Source: Carettochelys insculpta (taxonomy: Eukaryota > Chordata > Testudines > Carettochelyidae). Taken from it: a DNA stretch of 64,000 bases. The number at the start of each line of letters is the position of its first letter. The stretch's first letter is position 1. The notes below the pieces were generated by a model. The model made no database searches. It was given only the letters and a program-made list of their open reading frames with translations, and was not told the DNA's origin. The stretch spans positions 99,767,001-99,831,000 of the forward strand of contig NC_134142.1 in NCBI RefSeq assembly GCF_033958435.1, written 5' to 3'. Positions 12,192-22,943 of the stretch are shown here, in pieces. Made by a program: the position numbers and the translations under genes.

Positions 12192-12901
12192 GGCTACGTC
12201 TACACGTGCACCCAACTTCGAAATAGTTTATTTCGATGTTGCGACATCGAAATAGGCTATTTCGATGAATAACGTCTACACGTCCTCCAGGGCTGGCAAC
12301 GTCGATGTTCAACTTCGACGTTGCTCAGCCCAACATCGAAATAGGCACAGCGAGGGAACGTCTACACGCCAAAGTAGCACACATCGAAATAAGGGAGCCA
12401 GGCACAGCTGCAGACAGGGTCACGGGGCGGACTCAACAGCAAGTCGCTCCCTTAAAGGGCCCCTCCCAGACACACTTTCATTAAACAGTGCAAGATACAC
12501 AGAGCCAACAACTAGTTGCAGACCCTGTATATGCAGCACGGACCCCCAGCTGCAGCAGCAGCAGCCAGAAGCCCTGGGCTAAGGGCTGCTGCCCACGGTG
12601 ACCACAGAGCCCCGCAAGGGCTGGAGAGAGAGTATCTCTCAACCCCCCAGCTGATGGCCGCCATGGAGGACCCCGCTATTTCGATGTTGCGGGACGCGGA
12701 TCGTCTACACGTCCCTACTTCGATGTTGAACGTCGAAGTAGGGCGCTATTCCCATCCCCTCATGGGGTTAGCGACTTTGACGTCTCGCCGCCTAACGTCG
12801 ATTTCAACTTCGAAATAGCGCCCAACACGTGTAGACGTGACGGGCGCTATTTCGAAGTTACTGCCGCTACTTCGAAGTAGCGTGCACGTGTAGACGCAGC
12901 T
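12192..12901 (+). mobile_element. Family A Harbinger-type MITE, copy A3
   Basis: A 710-bp copy inserted in the PLE1 tail. Ends are GGCTACGTCTACACGTGC and the inverted GCACGTGTAGACGCAGCT, with TTA at 12189-12191 and 12902-12904. Removing the element and one TTA restores GTGTTAGTCTGTAATC, the expected continuous PLE tail, so this is the best-proved member of family A. Its 105-codon frame (12265-12582, plus) and a second overlapping frame (12516-12818) are open. It is the innermost and therefore youngest layer of the nest. Confidence 0.92.
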
Positions 12902-12956
12902 TTAGTCTGTAATCTTGTGGCACCTTATAAACTAACAGATATTTTGGAGCATAAAC

Positions 12957-12984
12957 TTTCATGGACAAAGACCTGTTTCGTCAG
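12957..12984 (-). ncRNA. Hammerhead-ribozyme-like core in PLE1 tail (probably decayed)
   Basis: On the minus strand the order is CTGACGA (fits box CUGANGA), a 17-nt segment that would form stem-loop II (AACAGG-TCTTTG-TCCAT), then GAAA. Hammerhead motifs are established features of PLE tails. Here stem II pairs poorly (the two arms match at only two or three positions), so activity is unlikely. The assignment is inference from motif order. Confidence 0.4.
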
Positions 12985-13133
12985 ATGCATGAGTAGGCGG
13001 GGTGGTTTAAGAGGGGTAGTTAAAGAGTGGGGTCCCAGTAAGAGGGAGGGCCAGAGCTGACAAGGTCTATTCAGCAAGGTAGAAATGGCCCATTATCAAT
13101 AGTACGTATCAAAAGAGGAAAAAACAAGTCAGA

Positions 13134-13730
13134 TCAGACAGGGGGATATGACCCCTTGTTAGAGTCTAATGGAGAGATATTAACACCCATGGCAGAGAAG
13201 CTGTTTTTGTAAGCTGCAAGCCACTCCAAGTCGCTATTTAATCCTTGGTTAATGGAGTCAAATTTGCAAATAAATTGCAGCTCAGAGATTTCTCTCTCCA
13301 TTTGATTTTTGAAATTTCTTTGTTTCAGGACTGCCACCCTTAAATCTGATACCGAGTGTCCAGGGAGATTGAAATGTTCCCCCACAGACTTCTGTACATT
13401 ACCATTCCTGATGTCTGATTTATATCCATTTATTCTTTTACAGAGAGACTGTCCAGTTTGGCCGATGTAAATTGCAGTGGGGCATTGCTGGCACATGATG
13501 GCATATATTATATGAGTAGATGTGCAGGTAAAGGAACCCCTGACGGTATGGTTGATGTTAGGTCCTGTGATGATGTCAATGGTGTAGATATGTGAGCAGA
13601 GTTGGCAGCAAGGACCATGGCAGGGGCTGGTTCCAGGCCTAGAGCCACTGGTTTGTGATTTGCAGTGGCTGGTGAAGATTTGTTTAAGATTGTCAGGCTG
13701 TCTGTAAGCAAGGACAGGCCTGCCTCCCAA
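13134..13730 (-). pseudogene. PLE1 GIY-YIG endonuclease domain remnant
   Basis: A 198-codon open stretch, the C-terminal endonuclease of the PLE polyprotein, which nicks target DNA during retrotransposition. Visible motifs: a cysteine cluster CHGPCCQLCSHI (residues 37-48), IYAIMCQQC (75-83), and AIYIGQTG (86-93), which are the first and second tyrosine segments of the family. Arg99 follows in CKRI. The histidine expected in the next motif (VNGHK-type in the copy at 56177) is Tyr103 here, a likely inactivating change. There is no natural start at the upstream end: the frame continues from the reverse transcriptase in intact relatives, and frameshifts separate the two here. Fixed in place as a dead fragment. 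Confidence 0.85.
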
Positions 13731-13979
13731 GGTCTGTGAGAGTGAAAGATCATTATTCAGGATGGGTTGCAGATCACTGATGATGTGTTGGAGAGGCCTT
13801 AGGTGGGGGCTGTATGTGATGGCCAGTGATGTTCTCCTGTTTTCCTTGGTAGGCCTGTCTTGTAACAGGTGGCTTCTGGGTACCCGTCTGGCTCTGTTTC
13901 CTCACTTCCCTTAGGTGGCTATCGTAGTTTGAGGAAAGCTTGGTAAAGGTCTTGTAGATGTTTGTCTCTGTCTGATGGA

Positions 13980-14886
13980 TCAGAGCAAATACAGGTGTAC
14001 CTTAGTGCCTGGCTGTAAACAATGGATTGTGCAGTGTGCCCTGGATGGAAGCTGGAGGCGTGTAGATAAGCATAGCTGTCTGAGGTATAGAGCAGTATTT
14101 ATGTGACCGTTGCTTATCTGCACAGTAGTGTCCAGGAAGTGAATCTCTTGTGTGGACTGGTCCAGGCTAAGGTTGATGATGGGGTGGAAATTGTTGAAAT
14201 CACAGTGGAACTCTTCAAGATCCTCCTTCCCATGGGTCCAGATGATGAAGATGCCATCAATGCAGCGCAGGTAGAGGAGGGGCACTAGGGGATGAGAACT
14301 GAGAGAGTGTTGTTCCAGGTCAGCCATAAAAATGTTGGCACACTGTGGGGCCATGTGGGTGCCCATAGCAGTTCCACTGATTTGAAGGTATAGTTTGTCC
14401 TCAAATCTGAAATAGTTGTGGGTAAGGACAAAGTCACAAAGCTCCACCACCATTTGTGCCCCGTTCTCATCAGGGATAATGTTTCGAACAGCTTGGAGCC
14501 GATCTTCATGTGACATTGGTGTAAAGGGCCTTTACGTCCATGGTGTCCAGGATGGCGTTTTCAGGAAGGTCACCAATGGATTGTAGTTTCCTGAGGAAGT
14601 CGGTGGTATCTCAAAGAAAGCTGGGTGTGCTGGTAGCATAGGGTCTAAGTAGAGAGTCCACATATCCAGACAATCCTGTGGTGAGGGTGTCAATGCTTGA
14701 GATGATGGGGAATCCGGGATTCCCAGTTTTATGGATCTTGGGTAGCAGATAGAGTAAACCTGGTTTGGGTTCAAGGGGTGTATCTGTGTAAATCTGTTCC
14801 TGTGTTTTTATAGGGAGGGTCTTGAGCAGATGCTGTAGTTTCTTTGTGTATTCGTCAGTGGGATCCTTGAACAGAGGCTTGTAGAA
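13980..14886 (-). pseudogene. PLE1 reverse transcriptase remnant
   Basis: Two or three minus-strand frames together encode the Penelope reverse transcriptase from about the KDPTDEYTKKLQ region to past the active site. Recognisable blocks are LYLLPKIHKTGNPG (fingers, about 14710-14760), SGTAMGTHMAPQCANIFMADLE (about 14300-14380) and the active-site block YLRCIDGIFIIWTHG (about 14235-14285). In working PLEs this last block has a Tyr-x-Asp-Asp core; here it reads Cys-Ile-Asp-Gly, so the second catalytic aspartate and the tyrosine are lost. The 5' end stops at the insertion boundary 14886. Frameshifts lie near 14520 and 13980. Confidence 0.85.
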
Positions 14887-15007
14887 TGTCAACAGATGGC
14901 ACCTACATGCAACTTGCTCTGTTGACAGAAAACTGCCAGACTGCACTCCCTCTGGTGCCAGAAAGCAGAATGGCAGCTCTTCAAAGAGGGCTGCCATTCC
15001 TCTCAGC

Positions 15008-15234
15008 TGAGGGGAATAAAGTGATTTTGAAATGCGCAGGGTCCTTTCGAGAAGGACCCCCATGTAGCTGCGCCAAGCTGGGTGCATTAGAAAGTGGCAC
15101 TTTCAAAGCACTGTAGCCGGAAGCATCCTAATGCTAATGAGGCACTAAATATTCAATTCAGCGCCTCATAAGCATTCTTCGATATGGCCGTTAGCATGGT
15201 CATTTCAAAGTTTTGTCTTAGTGTAGACACAGCC
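15008..15234 (+). mobile_element. Family D MITE fragment, D2
   Basis: Only the right part remains. It contains GGGTCCTTTCGAGAAGGACCC and GCCTCATAAGCATTC, and ends TTAGTGTAGACACAGCC followed by TAA. It aligns with the right half of the complete D copy at 52524-52938. It sits inside C1: the C sequence resumes at TAAGTGTGTAGATGCTCCC. The left end of D and the middle of C1 appear to have been removed by one deletion. Confidence 0.7.
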
Positions 15235-15596
15235 TAAGTGTGTAGATGCTCCCTGAGTTAAGTCGACAGAAGGCCCCTTCTGTCGACAAAACTCTCTAGT
15301 GTAGAACCAGCCCTGGTCAGCCATTCTGTTGAGAGATGGTAGGGCAGGCTGGCTGTCAACAAAACAGGTTGCTCTTTCGATCTTCTTTTATGTGTAGATG
15401 CACTCTGTTGACAGATAGTTTGTTGACACAATTCTGTCGATAGATGCTTCTAGCATAGACGTAGCTGAAATGAATGATCTTATCTCTAAGCACTGCACCT
15501 TTGAGAAGTCTGGAATTAGAGTCTTTCCTTTCTAATAATCTATAGTGGGAAAAATAATCTTGGTATGCTGTGATAAACATACAGTCCATTAGCAAG

Positions 15597-15643
15597 TATA
15601 TATCTATATCTCTATATCTATAGATATAGATATATATATATAC
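15597..15643. repeat. AT-rich palindromic microsatellite
   Basis: An imperfect TATATC/GATATA tract centred on CTATAG whose two halves are inverted copies of each other. It could extrude as a cruciform. Confidence 0.8.
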
Positions 15644-17639
15644 TGCTAATAGTTCAGAATGACATCATTATGAATAATGCTGTTGAACAATATCCTTCGT
15701 GATCATTTTCATAAGCTTCAGTGACCATCCTATTCAACAGCAGTGTTTTGCACTCATACACAATGGTATGTGAACTGAGAAACACTGCTTTCTCCAGGAT
15801 CTTGTCTTCAAGGTATTTTCCCACCCTGAATTCATTACAAGTGTGGGTCAGCTAAAACAGACTATAGCAAACTTTATTTCACAGCAGTGGGGATGGCTGA
15901 CCACTCAATAGACAGCTATTCATGATTTGTCTAACTGATTGATGATAATTTTAATAATCTAGGATATTTCTCCTCATCACTGTTTCATAGAAGTTAGCGG
16001 ATAACAATACAGCACTTCATACTGAAGAGTTAGGGATGTTGCCAAACTAGTTATGATGGAAAAAAATTATAGATATTAGTTCACAAAAGTGCTTTTTAAT
16101 TTTAGCAACTGAGTTAGTATAATATGAATTTTGCAGTTTATCAAAGTGTTCTTTGAATTCCATAGAATAAACATACGTCACCGAAAATTCTATAGAATAT
16201 AGCTGTATGTACATGACAACATACGAAGTGTCATATGTCAACGTTGACATCAGTGTAACAGCAATGGAAAGATTGTTTACCCAGAATCAAATCATCTCAG
16301 AGAGCATAAACCAGAATTTTCCTCTAAATTTCCATTTGTTAGTGTTCCCTGTATTAAAAGGAAAAAGAAGCAACAACATTTTTGTATCCTAAATAGTTAT
16401 TCACAGCACTTCTAACATCAACTAAATGTCAGATTGCTATTCCTCAGGATGATTGATATTTAGTTCAGTTCATTAAGTAGTAAGCATAGATCCAAATTAA
16501 AACCCTTCATTCTAAATGCCCTTATAATTTGCAGTCATATAACCCAGATTCAATTTTTTCTGCTGGAATTTCTATTAGGCACCAAACTATGCCACCTTAG
16601 GGTTTGGTTCTTCTAGAGTTTAAGCAACAAATGCACATAAAATTGACTCATCTGTTGGACAATCAGGCTCCAGTCATAGAAGCAGCCATACAACTTTGGG
16701 GATTTAATTGCATTCTAGTCTGTCCCATGCATCATAATTGTGCAATCATCATTTGTCAGCCTAACATCTGAGTCAAATTACACTCTCTAAGCATGTAACT
16801 TTGTAAAATGAGTAAACTTGGTATGAAATATATTGATAGAAAAATAGTTTGAATTTTCAAATGAGCACTCAAATTAGGCATGCAAATCCATGCATAAAGT
16901 TAGCATCTGCTGGGATATGCACATAGGATACGTACAGCCCTGGCCTGTACATACTTTGGCCCCTTTCATCTTGCGAGATGGTGGTTAGCGGCAGAGGTGA
17001 GGATACACATTGGATAATATGAAAGTTTGGATTTAAGTATGGAGTCCTGAGATGCCATTTTTACAAATTTTCTTTCCATTTTTCTTTGGCCCCTATTCTG
17101 CAATGAGATCCGTGTGGATAAACTCCTTGCAGACGTCACAAAGGGCCTTACAAAGGTGGATCCGGTTGTAGGAATGTAGGCTTTGCTACCACATTTTATG
17201 TTTTTTAACTAGTGCCAGGAAGAAGTCTGGTGAATTAGCTAAAATCTAGCCATAACATCTAGAGATTAGAGTTGAGAATAAAGCTCCACATATTGTTTCA
17301 ACTCAACAACTCTTTCAATACCAGCTTTGAAATGAGACTATTTCACATCAATTTGTTCTACTACAAACGGAACTAATTTGATTGAGTTTTTATTTATTTT
17401 TATGGAAAAGAGATTAAGGTTTCTGATCATATATGGTAAAAACTCATTAGCTATGAAGCCGTCTGCTTTTATTGCATCTCTGGGAAGGAACGGGCTCTTG
17501 GTACCTCACACCTGTAAACGTATTTTGTCTGACTCCTCATTTTCTTCTCTAATTACTTCTTGATCGTGGGGTAAATTCTCTAAGCTGCAGCGGAAAGGAA
17601 ATCGTTGTCTTTTTATCCTTTCAGTGGGGATTTCATTCC

Positions 17640-17900
17640 ACTTGTTTACTGATGTGTGTGGCAGACTGAATAAAATGATTCCTAATTAGCATATATGAAA
17701 TAATCATTGGTCTATCTGGAGTCATAATTAATGCATTAGGAAGAATTTACTGAGTGTCAAGGAGAAAGCCATTAGCATAAATGAGCTTATTTTAGATGGG
17801 CTGCAATTGACAGAATACTTTCCAGTAAGAATGTTTACCGAAATTAAGCAATAATAACATATCAATTTACTAAGAACCATTAGCAAGCATGATTTGAACT
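17640..17900. other. Possible conserved noncoding element
   Basis: AT-rich and non-repetitive, with closely packed homeodomain-like words: CCTAATTAGCATATATG, GTCATAATTAATGCATTAG, GCCATTAGCATAAATGAGC. The composition resembles vertebrate developmental enhancers. Inference only; needs cross-species alignment. Confidence 0.22.
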
Positions 17901-18558
17901 ATTAACTTTTGCAACTAAGCTCCATTTCTTCCCTTTAAACACCTAGCTACCCAAAGTATATTGCTGGCATCTTAATACACTTAAGCCACTTCAGACAAAC
18001 GTTGAAACAAAGTCTCTTGTTAACTTCACATTTGCTTAAGCTCTAATTTAACATTTTCATGGACCCTGAGAGAGCAGATACTGCTTGAGTCTTAAATTCA
18101 CTGTATATGATAAACATGAAGCTTCATTGCTTACAAAATATGCTCCTTCTGAGAATATAACCTGTAAACAAAGGCAAAATATCATGTTCATCCTCAAACA
18201 AATTAATGTATCTAAATAATTTTCACTTCTGTACTTCCACTACCTAAGAGATGAAGTGACAAAGCTGGTCATGAGCTTTGAAAATTATCATTCCTCTTAT
18301 CATACAGCTTGTCTGCAGGTGCGGAGCCTAATTTGGCAAAATGGGTAACTTGCAGGTAGATTTTAATTTCAAGACAAAAAACAAAGAGGAATGCTAACCC
18401 TAAAAAGTTAAGAGGCTAGCTTCCTGAAAACACCATATGTTGATACACACCAAGCAGGACATAATTTCAAATGATCTAAACAGGTGTTATGCACATAAGC
18501 ACATACACATCTTGCTTTTCTTGAACCACTTTTCTTCAGCTACGACATTGTAAAAAGA

Positions 18559-18655
18559 TCAGGCCTAATTCTTATCTCTCTTATGCCAACATGTTGGTAG
18601 GTTTATGCTAGTTCTACATTGGTGTAACTCCCATGACTTAAGAAGGATCAGAATG
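18559..18655. repeat. Old 100-bp foldback repeat, copy K1
   Basis: A decayed palindromic repeat that starts AGGCCTAATTCTTATCTC and ends near GGTGTAACTCCCATGACTT ... GATCAGAAT. Related copies lie at 45804, 58304 and 63448. The shared pattern is a phrase on lack of fit of old sauropsid repeats with GTGTAA-x-TC and inverted GAATTT ends. Confidence 0.4.
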
Positions 18656-21600
18656 AACTCCAGCTCAGGCAATATTGCCACAACGTAATTAGTCTGTGTC
18701 CCAGATCATCTCAGCTTCTATAGTTTAAACCTTGAGTAATGCCACTGAAGTTATGGAAAACCAGTGTACGTTCAAGATGAACCACAGTGAGGAAATAGTC
18801 CACATGCAGATTGCAATGATCCATCTGATATCTCTTCCATTGGTCTCATCTTCTTTATATTTGTGGACTGGGGTAAGGCAGGCATGCTGAGTTTCCTTAT
18901 GTCACTTGTTTGCTGGAGTTTTTGCTTTGGGTTTTTTCTAGTGATATTTAAACTAAAGCATTAAGACTGATATATGGAGTGCAGTACATGAGTGATGCTG
19001 TTGGAAATTATAGCCTATGCAGATCACAGAGGTCTGTAGCTGTAGGAAGCATAGACTTTCCCTAGTTAAATTTAGAACTAATAATTGTTTAGTCAGTCAT
19101 TACTCTATTTTGGTGCTTGGTCAAATGCATTGCAGGATCAATAGTAACATGACCTGGGAAGATATATTGACAAGATCTGTTTTTATAGCTAGAAAAGCCA
19201 ATATACTGATTATAAAAATAGTGACTTTCTGAAGTGGGAAAGCCTGGGGGGAGTGGAGGAGAAGAAAATTAATCATGCTAAATGATATTATATATAGTTC
19301 AAATTACTATAGAAATTTAATTTATTTTATAGGGCCATTGCACAGGTTAAAGAAGATCAAAAAGCAAGGGAACATTGCAAGATAGAAAGTCATGGTACTG
19401 GTGTGTGTGTGGAGTGGGGAGGAATCCTATTTTACTCTATCGAGCTTCTTTTATTGCATTCATGGATATAATACATTTAGCAATAAAATTTTTTCTGACC
19501 TTTTCTGATCAAGCTGGGAGACTTGATACAGTGAGGGTGTATATGTGGAATGATTGAGCTATTTTATTTGTGCCTGAACTGGAGCATCTCCGCCTCAGAA
19601 TTACACGCAAACCATTTTAAGTGATGCTAAAGAATACCAGGCCTTGCACTGACACTTGGACCCTGTGATAAATGGTGTAGCAGAATAAGGCTATTGCCTC
19701 CAGAAAGGTCAGTGGCCAAAGAACCGATTAGCAGGGCAGCTGCTTATTGAAACCCATTAGTGTGATGGAATAAAAAATTTGCTTCATTTTTCTTTTGCAC
19801 ATCTGAGCTGTAAAATAAGCACCAAGAAGATGGAACAATCCATTGGTCTGATCCAAGCCAAAAAAAAGATCATCTTAAGTTGTTCAGCAGTGGAAAACTC
19901 AAGGGTGATAAATCCCATTAAGTGGGAGACTATCATTATCCTGCAGGGACAATACCCAATCCCTGTAAAATCCAGCAGCCACAAAATGTATTCCCTGTTC
20001 TAGGCTGTTCTTACACCTTCAAAGGAAGGCTACTTTTTAAGCAATCTATGTAGTATGGAATTTTCCATCTTCCTCAGTAAAAGTCAGAGGTCTTGTCAGT
20101 ATATGGCATGTAGGCTCAGAAAACAAACTGGGGTTAACAAACAATGAAAGCGTACTCCTCTTACATCCCACTGTGGACAATAAGCAGTCTGAATGTCAAT
20201 CATACAAGAAAGAAATTTAGAGAAAACATGTGTCCTCATGTCACTCTGGCTGACAGCTCTATTTCAGAGTTTAACCAATGAGGTGAAGTTGTCAGACTGT
20301 TTTTCCTCGACATTCATTTTGTCTGCCTATCAAACTGGCCTCTTGAGTAGGTATCCTGAAGGTAAGAGAGCATCCACCTCCTGCCAGAAGCAGAACTGAA
20401 GTGGAAATAGAGGATTCCTTCAGGCACCTTTGGGAGAGGAACAGGAAGCAAGCCTGCACACCAGACAGCTGGGTAAGACTGTAGGTACTGATACGGGTTG
20501 CACGGCCTGCAGCACCAAGAGGGGATCAGGCCTAAAAGTGCTGGAGCAAGGGAGAGTGTATTTCCTATGCTGACTTGCAACAGATTCGTGATTTCTTAAC
20601 ACAGAGCAGGCACATTACCTGAAATTTAAAAACACAAAAACAGAAAACCCAACACTTTGAACAGAGCGTTAAGTATTTACTTGTAAATATTTAAACACAG
20701 TACAAAACAAGAATACTGGAAGCAAGTATTAAACTTTTATACAGAATGATTTCACCTTATCACTGCTTTACATTAGCTTCTGCAGGCACAAGCCTGTGTG
20801 CAGTGGATTGACCATTGTAGCAGATGGCCCTGCTTTTGTGCCAGTGGAATGCTGGGCTTTTTTGGGCAAGGGGAAGGCCTAGTTAGAGGGAGATTGCAGT
20901 TGAGTCCATTAACTTCTAGCTTGAGGTACTAAAAGTCTTAGTGTGAAAGGAGGGCTTTCCTGCTAGGAAACACAGCCTGCTTTCCTCCAAGCCAAACCTT
21001 TGGCACAACAAAGTGCAATTTTTAACCTTGATTAGTGGGGTAAATCCAAAGTCTCAAGTAAATAGAAGTAGCAGCTGAAGGAGGATGGGAACAGAACTTA
21101 CTAAAAGTAGAAGGAAGGTCCTGAAACACCCTTATTTTGCTGCCGCAGTGTAAAAGCTGGGAGAGTAGTACCTCCCTCACTCCCTTTCTCATTTCAGTAC
21201 TGTAGTGAGCTCTTTCTATCCTTTTTTTAACCTCTGGAACTTTGTCTTAGGCATTTCTCATCTTCAGCTTTTATGACTTTGGTTGACTCAACATCCCCCT
21301 CCTTTAATGTCAAGTCATGAACTTTTAGCCAGTGTTCGGTATGTAGGATTCTGTTAGGATACCTAGTGTGAGAATGAAATTTGCAATTGTACACTTTTTA
21401 TTGCATACCAGCATCCTTATTAGTCCCCATTTTCAGAAAGCATCTGGCAATTTTTCATAGCATATCTGTTTCTTTAATGTTTTCCGATGCCCTGTTTTTA
21501 AGCATATCTGACTTTGCTGCCAAAATCGACGGTGACAGGTGTGGAGAATTATCCTCAGAAAACAGATCTACTTCACAAGGGCTGTTACATTTCAAAGGCA

Positions 21601-22501
21601 ATATTAAATGTTTTAGTTTGGAAAACGATGGCATCAAGCATCACTTATGGGAAAGCCAAACTGTGCTATTCACTCAGATGCCCTTACCTGGGCTAGTACA
21701 ATGTTGCAGCAAAACTGGGGAAGCTCTAGGAGTTTTTAAATGTCTCCAGGACTCAGGACTAGAGCCCCTGTGAAAATGAAGTATACAGTACTTCCCCTTC
21801 TGCTGGCTAATGTGAACAGGGACCATTACTGGGCTCCTTCTCTGTCCTGTCACCCAGAAGGCAGAAAATCTAAGGTTTAAGAGAATGCTGAGTCACAGTT
21901 GTGCCTACAGACTGCATTGGAATCACAGCAGATGCAAGGTCCTGGTTTTATTGCACTGCACCAAAGGTCAGGTGCTTCTATCTCAGCATCTTCTGCCTAT
22001 AAAGTACTCAGTAAAGAACTATGCTTTCAAAGCCTGAAGAAAGTTCTGTGGATCTTGAAAATTGTCTTTCTCACCAGCAGAAGTTGGTCCAGTAAAATAT
22101 ATCGTGTCACCCACCTTTTCTCTCTAATGTCCTGGAGCTGATACAGCCTTAACAACACTACAGTTTGAACCTCTGTCATCCAGCTCCCTTGGAACTGGAT
22201 CAGTACCAGACAAGAGAATGTGCCAGGTCACAGGAGGTCAATATTGTGTAACACATTACCAACACATTACCAACACGTCCACTGCTCACTGGGCTCGTAC
22301 AAGGCTTTTAGGAGTAAATCACAGGTTAATAACAGCACAGAACAACACTGAGAGCCACGACTGGTGTCTGTGAACAAACTTTATGGAACCACAGGAAACT
22401 TGGCCACACCCATGATAGTGGTTATACGTCTAACTAAAATCATGTTGGATTAAGTACGTTGCCAGATGAGAGAGTGCCAGCTTAGACAGTTCCAACATGT
22501 A

Positions 22502-22940
22502 GGCTGTGTCTACACTATGAAGTTCTTTTGAAATATTTTTTGAAAGAAGGGTATCTTTCAAAATATCCAGCAGAACATCTACACACAAAAAACGTTCCTT
22601 CAAAATTAAATCGGAAGAATGCGGCCATCCTTTCAAAAATGCTCTTCCACTTCTGTTTCAGGAAGAGCGCCTTTTTTCAAAAGCTTCTTTTGAAAGAAAA
22701 CAAGCGTATATGCTCTGCGGGCCCTTTTTTTTGAAAGGTGCCTCATGGCACCTGATTTTTCAATCCCTGGCCTGTTCTTGCAAAAGAGCAGGGGCTGTGT
22801 GGACACTCTCTTTCAAAAGAGCAGATCACTCTTTTGATCTGCTTTTTTGTGTGTGGATGCACTCTTTCAAAAGAAGTTCTTCCAGAAGAAATCTTCTAGA
22901 AGGACTTCTTTTGAAGGATTGCTGTAAGGTATCCGTAGCC
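22502..22940. mobile_element. Family E MITE with GGCTGTGTCTACAC end
   Basis: A 439-bp element. The left end is GGCTGTGTCTACACTATGA. The right end reads, inverted, GGCTACGGATACCTTACAGC, a decayed match. The interior is built from TTTGAAAGA/TCTTTCAAA palindromes (for example TTCAAAAGCTTCTTTTGAA) where families A and B use TTCGAA and C uses GTCGAC. Flanks GTA and ATA give a 2-of-3 duplication. Short overlapping frames on both strands are by-products of the palindromes. Confidence 0.65.
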
Positions 22941-22943
22941 ATA

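Larger units (their letters stand above)
12171..14886 (-). mobile_element. Penelope-like element PLE1, 5'-truncated
   Basis: A minus-strand PLE inserted in C1, marked by an 11-bp duplication TGTCAACAGAT at 12160-12170 and 14887-14897. From 5' to 3' on the minus strand it holds the middle and C-terminal part of a reverse transcriptase (14886 to about 13980), a linker, a GIY-YIG endonuclease (13730-13134), and a noncoding tail that ends near 12171. The tail carries a hammerhead-like core and a phrase I associate with turtle PLEs (AGTTTATAAGGTGCCACAAG). The tail is split by A3. Excluding A3 about 2.0 kb remains. The 5' end is cut within the reverse transcriptase, and there are frameshifts and lost active-site residues, so it cannot move by itself. 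Confidence 0.85.
12091..15312 (+). mobile_element. Family C MITE, inner copy C1
   Basis: A second C copy, in plus orientation, nested in C2. It starts AGCTATGTCTAAACTAGAAG and ends TCTAGTGTAGAACCAGCC, flanked by exact CTG duplications (12088-12090 and 15313-15315). Its own sequence survives at 12091-12170, 14887-15007 and 15235-15312. The rest is a PLE insertion and a D fragment. The surviving blocks align in order with the C copy at 40221-40631, for example CAACTTGCTCTGTTGACAG and TAGATGCTCCCTGAGTTA. Confidence 0.8.
11389..15466 (-). mobile_element. Family C MITE, inverted outer copy C2 (host of the nest)
   Basis: Only about 0.4 kb of this span is the element itself; the rest is later insertions. 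The left end, GTCCATGTCTACACTACAC then GACAGAAGGCCCC-type palindromes, is the reverse complement of the right end of the C copy at 40221-40631. The right end (15316-15466) ends TCTAGCATAGACGTAGCT and is the reverse complement of that copy's left end. So C2 lies in minus orientation, interrupted by B1 at 11469 and by C1 at 12091. Flanks GGA/GAA give an imperfect 3-bp duplication. The interior is rich in GTCGACA/TGTTGACA palindromes. It is the oldest layer of the nest. Confidence 0.75.
15644..22498. other. Long unique AT-rich region
   Basis: Nearly 7 kb with no young mobile element. Contains an old 100-bp repeat at 18559-18655 and a possible conserved noncoding element at 17640-17900 (both listed). 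Frames up to 130 codons (21381-21773) have no recognisable domain and no supporting splice context. It reads as intergenic or long-intron sequence. Confidence 0.4.

Noticed and set aside
14611..15087. A 158-codon minus-strand gene
   Set aside because: It joins PLE1 reverse transcriptase with the C1 and D2 MITE sequence across the insertion boundary.
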